From Thermohalobaculum sp035527255 (GTDB taxonomy: Bacteria; Pseudomonadota; Alphaproteobacteria; Rhodobacterales; Rhodobacteraceae), in contig DATLAW010000180.1 of assembly GCA_035527255.1 (NCBI GenBank), positions 1 through 11,406 of the forward strand: 11,406 nt of DNA, in the 5' to 3' direction. Both the position numbers and the translations under genes were made by a program. Below the pieces are notes generated by a model that made no database searches, was not told where the DNA came from, and saw only the letters and a program-made list of their open reading frames with translations. Of the stretch, positions 6,754-11,406 are shown one piece after another; the stretch's first letter is position 1; each line of letters begins with the position of its first letter.

Positions 6754-7203
6754 ATGAGGCGGCGTGAAATGCGGAAAATCCTGCTGGCCGTGATCCTGTT
6801 GCCCCTGGCCTCGATGGCCTATTGCAGCCTGCCGCTGAGCTCGGTCGCGGTTCTGACGCTCACATTGTCCGACCAGACCGGCGCCAAGATCGAGGCCGAC
6901 GCGGCGGCGACCTACCGCGACGCCGATGGCGCGCCGATTGTCACCATCACCTTCGAGACACCGTCGTCCTGGGACAACCAACTGCATTGGTGGAGCCACA
7001 GCCAGCATACGACCAGCCCGCTAGGGCCTGAAGACGCGAAGCGGGCGGCGACGGTGGAGATTACCGCGAAGGGCTGCGAGACGGTCACGCTGCCGGTGGC
7101 ACTGGAGTGGGGATACGAGCCGATGAGCTTCGCGCCGCATGGCGGTAGTGAGGCGTATTTTGCCTACAGGTTTGACCGGGATGTGGTTTTGCAATGTGGG
7201 TGA
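6754..7203 (+). CDS. Small exported protein of unknown function
   Basis: This 149-residue protein is not recognised as a named family. The N-terminus has the layout of a Sec signal peptide: basic MRRREMRK, then hydrophobic ILLAVILLPLASMA. Cys24 follows in the context MAYC, which does not fit a lipobox because of Tyr at -1, so cleavage by signal peptidase I is more likely than lipidation. The mature part is rich in beta-prone stretches (VAVLTLTL, PIVTITFETP, ATVEITAKGCETVTLPVAL, AYFAYRFDRDVVLQC) and has Cys108 and Cys148, which could form a disulfide in the periplasm. Its rhythm (TLSDQTGAKI, then ITAKGCETV) recalls carboxypeptidase-regulatory-like beta domains, but only loosely. An alternative start is the ATG at 6769, giving MRKILLAV. 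A weak GAGCGGA lies upstream of 6754. Confidence 0.6.
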   Translation: MRRREMRKILLAVILLPLASMAYCSLPLSSVAVLTLTLSDQTGAKIEADAAATYRDADGAPIVTITFETPSSWDNQLHWWSHSQHTTSPLGPEDAKRAATVEITAKGCETVTLPVALEWGYEPMSFAPHGGSEAYFAYRFDRDVVLQCG

Positions 7204-7211
7204 GTGGCGGA

Positions 7212-7277
7212 TGTAGGGCGGGGTTGACCCCGCCATGCCATCCGCCCGAGGCGTGGTGGGATTAATCCCGCCCTACA
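7212..7277. repeat. REP-like paired palindromic intergenic element
   Basis: The outer arms TGTAGGGCGGG (7212-7222) and CCCGCCCTACA (7267-7277) are perfect 11-bp inverted repeats. Each arm is also part of its own 18-bp hairpin: GGCGGGGT-TG-ACCCCGCC (7217-7234) and a GGTGGGATTAATCCCGCC-type palindrome (7255-7272) with a 12-bp perfect core. Two related palindromes facing each other is the layout of REP/BIME-type extragenic repeats, and GTAGGGCGGG-type units are, from memory, common between genes in Rhodobacterales. It could act as a transcript 3' stabiliser or terminator for the exported-protein gene ending at 7203. The remaining bases of the gap (7278-7337) show nothing further. Confidence 0.72.
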
Positions 7278-7337
7278 CTCGCCGGACGCGTTCGTTTGGG
7301 TTAAGTATCCGGGCCAACGCATCATTCTGGATGGATC

Positions 7338-7637
7338 ATGACAAACGAGAAACGCGGCAGTACCCGAGCGATGACCAAAGACGATCTGGTTGTGTTTGGT
7401 AACCCAGACAGCCCTGGGCGCCTAGCGAATGTCACCCTCTGCGTCAATCAAAATTCTGCACGTTTGATCGGAGAATTCTTGATCAAATGCGCTGATGAGA
7501 TGGCGGAGAATGATGATTGGGAACACGTCCACTTTTGGGATCAAATCCACCGGTGGAACCAGGCCGGAATTCAGTTAGATACAGAATGTAATCTTGTCGT
7601 GATGACGACCAGAATTGTTTTGGAATGTGATGGGTGA
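7338..7637 (+). CDS. Hypothetical protein, low-GC orphan
   Basis: This 99-residue acidic protein is not recognised with confidence. A beta-strand-like segment (ANVTLCVNQNSARLIGEFL) is followed by a helical stretch (LIKCADEMAENDD), then a His/Trp-rich part (EHVHFWDQIHRWNQ) and a C-terminal strand (CNLVVMTTRIVLE). The pattern is loosely reminiscent of small immunity-like proteins of the Imm32 type, but no toxin partner is nearby, so no function is claimed. GC content is roughly 50 percent by eye, well below the surrounding genes, and the codons are more A/T-ended, which suggests recent acquisition. The start could be ATG 7338, or ATG 7371 giving MTKDDLVV; neither has a strong ribosome-binding site. 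The gene converges with the Gre-like gene, 15 bp away. Confidence 0.6.
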   Translation: MTNEKRGSTRAMTKDDLVVFGNPDSPGRLANVTLCVNQNSARLIGEFLIKCADEMAENDDWEHVHFWDQIHRWNQAGIQLDTECNLVVMTTRIVLECDG

Positions 7638-7652
7638 CCGCCCCGCACCCAC

Positions 7653-8150
7653 TTAACCAAACCGAACCGCAATAACCTCCAGCTCAACCGCCCCGACCGG
7701 CCGCTCCCACACCACCACGTCGCCCAACCTCGCGCCGATCAGTGCCCGGCCGAGAGGTGAGAACGGGGTGATCAGGCCGCGCGCCGGGTCGGCTTCATCC
7801 TCGCCGACGATGCGGTAAGTGTGGAGCGCCCCGTCCTCGTCTATCACATCGACCTCGGCCCCGAAGGCGACAACGCCCGGCGGTTGGTCGCGCGGATCGA
7901 CCGGGATGGCCCGCCTGATCCGCTCCTCGAGAAACCGGATATCGCGCTCGGCCATGGCGATGGGGGTGCGGGTCTCGATATCATCCGCACCAGCGCGCAG
8001 CCCGGCCAGCGACAGGCGGGAATCGTGCAACCGCGCCTGAAGCGCCGCCAGCCCGCCAAGGGTCACGTAGTTGGGATGATCGCTTTGCGGCAGGTCCGGC
8101 AGCACCTCGGCGCCCGAGCCGTCGTCTTCCTTGGTGAAGGCCCTGCTCAC
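7653..8150 (-). CDS. GreA/GreB-family transcription elongation factor-like protein
   Basis: The 165-residue product has the two-domain Gre layout: an N-terminal helical hairpin (about 31-82) and a C-terminal FKBP-like RNA-polymerase-binding domain (about 92-164) with FGAEVDVIDEDGALHTYRIV and a TPFSPLGRALIGARLGD block. Gre factors enter the polymerase secondary channel and stimulate transcript cleavage in backtracked complexes through acidic residues at the hairpin tip. Canonical Gre proteins show a LGDLSENAEY-like tip. Here the corresponding stretch reads GADDIETRTPIAMAERD, keeping Asp56, Asp57 and Glu59 but not the usual motif, so cleavage activity is uncertain. The N-terminus SRAFTKEDD recalls alphaproteobacterial Gre-like paralogs. 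It starts with GTG (8150-8148), overlapping the ecm stop as GTGA, which implies translational coupling. Confidence 0.85.
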   Translation of the reverse strand: MSRAFTKEDDGSGAEVLPDLPQSDHPNYVTLGGLAALQARLHDSRLSLAGLRAGADDIETRTPIAMAERDIRFLEERIRRAIPVDPRDQPPGVVAFGAEVDVIDEDGALHTYRIVGEDEADPARGLITPFSPLGRALIGARLGDVVVWERPVGAVELEVIAVRFG

Positions 8151-10111
8151 GCCGCCTCCCTGTCCCGCTCCCCCACCAGCGTCACGATATCCATCATGAT
8201 CCGGTTCAGCTCGAAGTCCTTCGGCGTGTAGATCCGCGCGACGCCCATAGCTTTCAGCGCCGCCGCGTCGTCCTCGGGAATTATGCCGCCGGCCACCACC
8301 GGCACGTGCTCCAGCCCGGCGGCGCGCATGCGATTGATGATCTCGCCGATCAGCTCCATGTGTGAGCCCGACAGCACCGACAGGCCGACCACATGGGCGC
8401 CCTCGGCCTCGGCGGCACTGACGATCTGCGCAGGCGTCAGGCGGATGCCCTCATAGACCACATCGATGCCGCAGTCGCGCGCCCGGACCGCGATCTGCTC
8501 GGCGCCGTTGGAGTGGCCGTCGAGGCCCGGCTTTCCGACCAGGAACTTGATCCGCTGCCCCAGCCGCGACGAGACCGCCTCGACCGCCGCCCTGATGTCA
8601 TCCAGCCCCTCGGCCGAATTGCTGATTGCCTTGCCAACCCCGGTGGGCGCCCGGTATTCGCCGAAGACACTGCGGATGGCAGCCCCCCATTCGCCGGTGG
8701 TCACCCCGGCTTTGGCAGCATCCACCGAGGCCGGCATGATGTTGGTGCCGTCGCGCGCGGCGTCGCGCAACGCGGCGAGGGCGGCCTCAACGGCCCCCTT
8801 GTCGCGACCTGAGCGCCAGGCCTGGAGCCGGGCGATCTGGTCCGCCTCGGCTGCCGGGTCGACGATCAGGATGTCGCCCTCGCCAGCAGTCAGCGGGCTG
8901 GGTTCGGTACCGGTATAGCGGTTGACGCCGACGACCGTGGTCTCGCCAGCCTCGATCCGGCGCAGACGGGCCGAATTGCTGTCGACCAGCTGGCCCTTCA
9001 TGTAGTCGATGGCGGCGACGGCGCCGCCCATCTGGTCGATCCGGGCGAGTTCATCACGCGCATCTGCCTTCAGGGCCTCGACCTTGGTCTCGACGGCCGG
9101 GTTGCCGTCGAACAGGTCATCGAACTCCAGCAGGTCGGTCTCGTAGGCCAGGATCTGCTGCATCCTTAGCGACCACTGCTGGTCCCACGGGCGGGGCAGG
9201 CCCAGCGCCTCGTTCCAGGCAGGTAGCTGGACGGCGCGGGCGCGGGCGTTTTTGCTGAGCGTCACCGCCAGCATTTCGAGCAGGATGCGCGAGACGTTGT
9301 TCTCGGGCTGCTGTTCGGTCAGGCCCAGGCTGTTGACCTGCACGCCATAGCGAAAGCGGCGCATTTTGGAGTCGGTCACGCCGTAGCGGTGCTGGCAGAT
9401 CTCGTCCCACAGGTCGACGAAGGCGCGCATCTTGCACATCTCGGTGACAAAGCGGATGCCGGCGTTGACGAAGAACGAGATGCGGCCGACGACCTGGGGG
9501 AAATCTTGCGCCGAGACCTGCCCTTTGACCTGATCGAGCACGGCGGTGGCGGTGGCGAGCGCGAAGGCCAGCTCCTGCTCGGGCGTCGCACCAGCCTCCT
9601 GTAGATGGTAGGAACAGACGTTCATCGGGTTCCATTTCGGCACATGGCTGTAGCAGTATTCCGCCACATCGCCGATCAGCTTGAGCGAGGGTTTGGGCGG
9701 GAACACGTAGGTGCCGCGCGACAGGTATTCCTTGATGATGTCGTTCTGCACCGTGCCCTGCAGGGTGGCGGGGTCGGCGCCCTGCTCCTCGGCCACGGCA
9801 ATATACAGCGCCAGCAGCCATGCGGCGGTGGCGTTGATGGTCATCGAGGTGTTCATCCGCTCGAGCGGGATATCGGCGAACAAGGCCCGCATGTCGCCGA
9901 GATGGCCGATCGGCACGCCAACCTTGCCGACCTCGCCCTTGGCCAGCAGATGGTCGCTGTCATAGCCGGTCTGGGTCGGCAGATCGAAGGCAACGCTGAG
10001 GCCGGTTTGGCCGCTGGCGAGGTTGGCGCGGTAGAGCGCGTTCGACGCTTGTGCTGTGGAGTGCCCGGCGTAGGTGCGGAACAGCCAGGGGTGGTCTTTG
10101 GGCTGGGTCAT
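8147..10111 (-). CDS. ecm: Ethylmalonyl-CoA mutase (coenzyme B12-dependent)
   Basis: The 654-residue protein is a single-chain acyl-CoA mutase of the methylmalonyl-CoA mutase superfamily and matches ethylmalonyl-CoA mutase (also called MeaA). Ecm converts (2R)-ethylmalonyl-CoA to (2S)-methylsuccinyl-CoA in the ethylmalonyl-CoA pathway. The catalytic barrel begins with PWLFRTYAGHSTA (8-20), where methylmalonyl-CoA mutase usually has YAGFSTA, and includes GLSVAFDLPTQTGYDSD (37-53) and FRYGVQVNSLGLTEQQPENN (253-272). The C-terminal B12-binding domain shows DGHSNG (531-536), with His533 the lower cobalt ligand, and a SVLSGSH motif. The start is set at ATG 10111 because the homology starts just inside it, a GAGGCG stretch precedes it, and the likely promoter lies just upstream; the 26 extra codons back to 10189 would precede that promoter. 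The gene overlaps the Gre-like gene by 4 nt and is divergent from ccr. Confidence 0.95.
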   Translation of the reverse strand: MTQPKDHPWLFRTYAGHSTAQASNALYRANLASGQTGLSVAFDLPTQTGYDSDHLLAKGEVGKVGVPIGHLGDMRALFADIPLERMNTSMTINATAAWLLALYIAVAEEQGADPATLQGTVQNDIIKEYLSRGTYVFPPKPSLKLIGDVAEYCYSHVPKWNPMNVCSYHLQEAGATPEQELAFALATATAVLDQVKGQVSAQDFPQVVGRISFFVNAGIRFVTEMCKMRAFVDLWDEICQHRYGVTDSKMRRFRYGVQVNSLGLTEQQPENNVSRILLEMLAVTLSKNARARAVQLPAWNEALGLPRPWDQQWSLRMQQILAYETDLLEFDDLFDGNPAVETKVEALKADARDELARIDQMGGAVAAIDYMKGQLVDSNSARLRRIEAGETTVVGVNRYTGTEPSPLTAGEGDILIVDPAAEADQIARLQAWRSGRDKGAVEAALAALRDAARDGTNIMPASVDAAKAGVTTGEWGAAIRSVFGEYRAPTGVGKAISNSAEGLDDIRAAVEAVSSRLGQRIKFLVGKPGLDGHSNGAEQIAVRARDCGIDVVYEGIRLTPAQIVSAAEAEGAHVVGLSVLSGSHMELIGEIINRMRAAGLEHVPVVAGGIIPEDDAAALKAMGVARIYTPKDFELNRIMMDIVTLVGERDREAA

Positions 10112-10160
10112 CGACGCCTCGTGATGGCTGCGCTCTCGAATCGGGGTTCGTTCGCGCAAC

Positions 10161-10189
10161 CCTATAGGTGATTTTGCGGCGCAGCGCAA
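10161..10189 (-). promoter_or_regulatory. Predicted sigma70 promoter of ecm
   Basis: Reading the minus strand, TTGCGC (complement of 10184-10189) is followed after exactly 17 bp by TATAGG (complement of 10161-10166). Transcription would start near 10153, leaving a leader of about 40 nt before ATG 10111. The match is good for a GC-rich alphaproteobacterium, and the position agrees with the chosen start. Confidence 0.55.
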
Positions 10190-10191
10190 AA
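10172..10191. promoter_or_regulatory. Inverted repeat TTTTGCG-N6-CGCAAAA overlapping the ecm -35
   Basis: Two perfect 7-bp arms (10172-10178 and 10185-10191) flank a 6-bp centre. The right arm covers the predicted -35 hexamer of ecm and the left arm lies in the spacer, so a protein bound here would block polymerase. The arms resemble the TTTGC/GCAAA half-sites of short-chain acyl-CoA-responsive regulators (ScfR family), but the identity of the binder is inference. Confidence 0.5.
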
Positions 10192-10427
10192 ACGATTGTA
10201 ATATTGTTTCTCTGGGCGAAATCAGACGGTAACTTTACGACGAAAATTGGGCACCACGCGCCGATGTGGTGTCAAATTTGCCTGGGCTCAGGCGCTTTCA
10301 GAAGATTTTCCTGCCGCACTGCACAATTTCCTTGCGCGACCATGTTTGAAATGTCAGTAACCGTTTGAGCCAGTTTTTGAACTATTGTTGCGTGGTTTCT
10401 ACACGCAACTGAATGATGGAGAGCCTG

Positions 10428-11406
<979 letters not shown>

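Larger units (their letters stand above)
10112..10427. promoter_or_regulatory. ecm/ccr divergent regulatory region
   Basis: This 316-bp gap, more A/T-rich than the flanking genes, separates two divergent genes of one pathway. Besides the ecm promoter and operator listed separately, it holds an imperfect dyad TTG-GG-CACCAC-N8-GTGGTG-T-CAA (10247-10275), a CAAATTTG palindrome (10273-10280), and GCCTG-N4-CAGGC (10280-10293). Three TTTGA direct repeats (10345, 10364, 10376) lie close to ccr. The best ccr promoter I can propose is TTGAAC (10377-10382), 16 bp, CTACAC (10399-10404), which is weak. Regulators of ccr are known in some Alphaproteobacteria (CcrR in Methylobacterium), but none is encoded here. 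Confidence 0.6.

Noticed and set aside
9605..10171. 188-codon plus-strand frame antisense to ecm
   Set aside because: It is opposite the conserved mutase barrel, and its composition is typical of a GC-rich shadow frame.
10112..10189. 26-codon N-terminal extension of ecm
   Set aside because: The extension would begin upstream of the predicted promoter elements. Family similarity begins at the ATG at 10111, which has its own ribosome-binding-like GAGGCG.

Overview
The window is GC-rich chromosomal DNA from an alphaproteobacterium, most likely of the Rhodobacterales/Roseobacter type. The main evidence is the right end, where crotonyl-CoA carboxylase/reductase (ccr, cut by the window edge) and ethylmalonyl-CoA mutase (ecm) stand head to head. 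These are the two signature enzymes of the ethylmalonyl-CoA pathway, and the ccr product closely resembles the Rhodobacter protein. No rRNA, tRNA, CRISPR array, transposase or integrase was seen.

Left part (about 1-5214), a catabolic-looking block. It begins with a possible tail of an upstream gene and an intact MttB-superfamily methyltransferase that lacks the in-frame amber (pyrrolysine) codon of true TMA methyltransferase. A convergent LysR-type regulator follows. Divergent from the regulator is a choline-sulfatase-like gene, followed 54 bp later by a 3-hydroxyisobutyrate-dehydrogenase-family enzyme. The mix suggests catabolism of a methylated and/or sulfated small molecule, with the LysR protein controlling the sulfatase promoter; this is inference. 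The sulfatase frame is the most striking item. Sulfatase homology runs for 487 codons to a TAA at 4201, but is interrupted by TGA at 3925 and TAA at 4108, with no frameshift. The sequence on both sides of each stop is recognisably choline-sulfatase-like, so the gene looks like a young nonsense pseudogene.

Middle part (about 5215-7652), small unrelated genes: a compact pyroglutamyl-peptidase-like C15 peptidase (minus strand), a YbfF-like alpha/beta hydrolase, a small exported protein of unknown function, a paired palindromic (REP-like) intergenic element, and a 99-residue unrecognised ORF of clearly lower GC than its neighbours.

Right part (about 7653-11406), central carbon metabolism. The ecm gene and a Gre-factor-like gene form a translationally coupled pair (GTGA overlap) on the minus strand. 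A 316-bp divergent regulatory region separates ecm from ccr. It holds a good sigma70-like promoter for ecm (TTGCGC, 17 bp, TATAGG) overlapped by an inverted repeat (TTTTGCG/CGCAAAA), plus further dyads nearer ccr. Ccr makes (2S)-ethylmalonyl-CoA from crotonyl-CoA, and after epimerisation Ecm converts (2R)-ethylmalonyl-CoA to methylsuccinyl-CoA, so the shared region may coordinate both steps of acetyl-CoA assimilation.

I found no convincing wholly new system. The best leads are the doubly interrupted sulfatase and its TTGCAA operator-like site, the operator overlapping the ecm promoter, the atypical Gre protein coupled to ecm, and the REP-like element next to a low-GC orphan gene.
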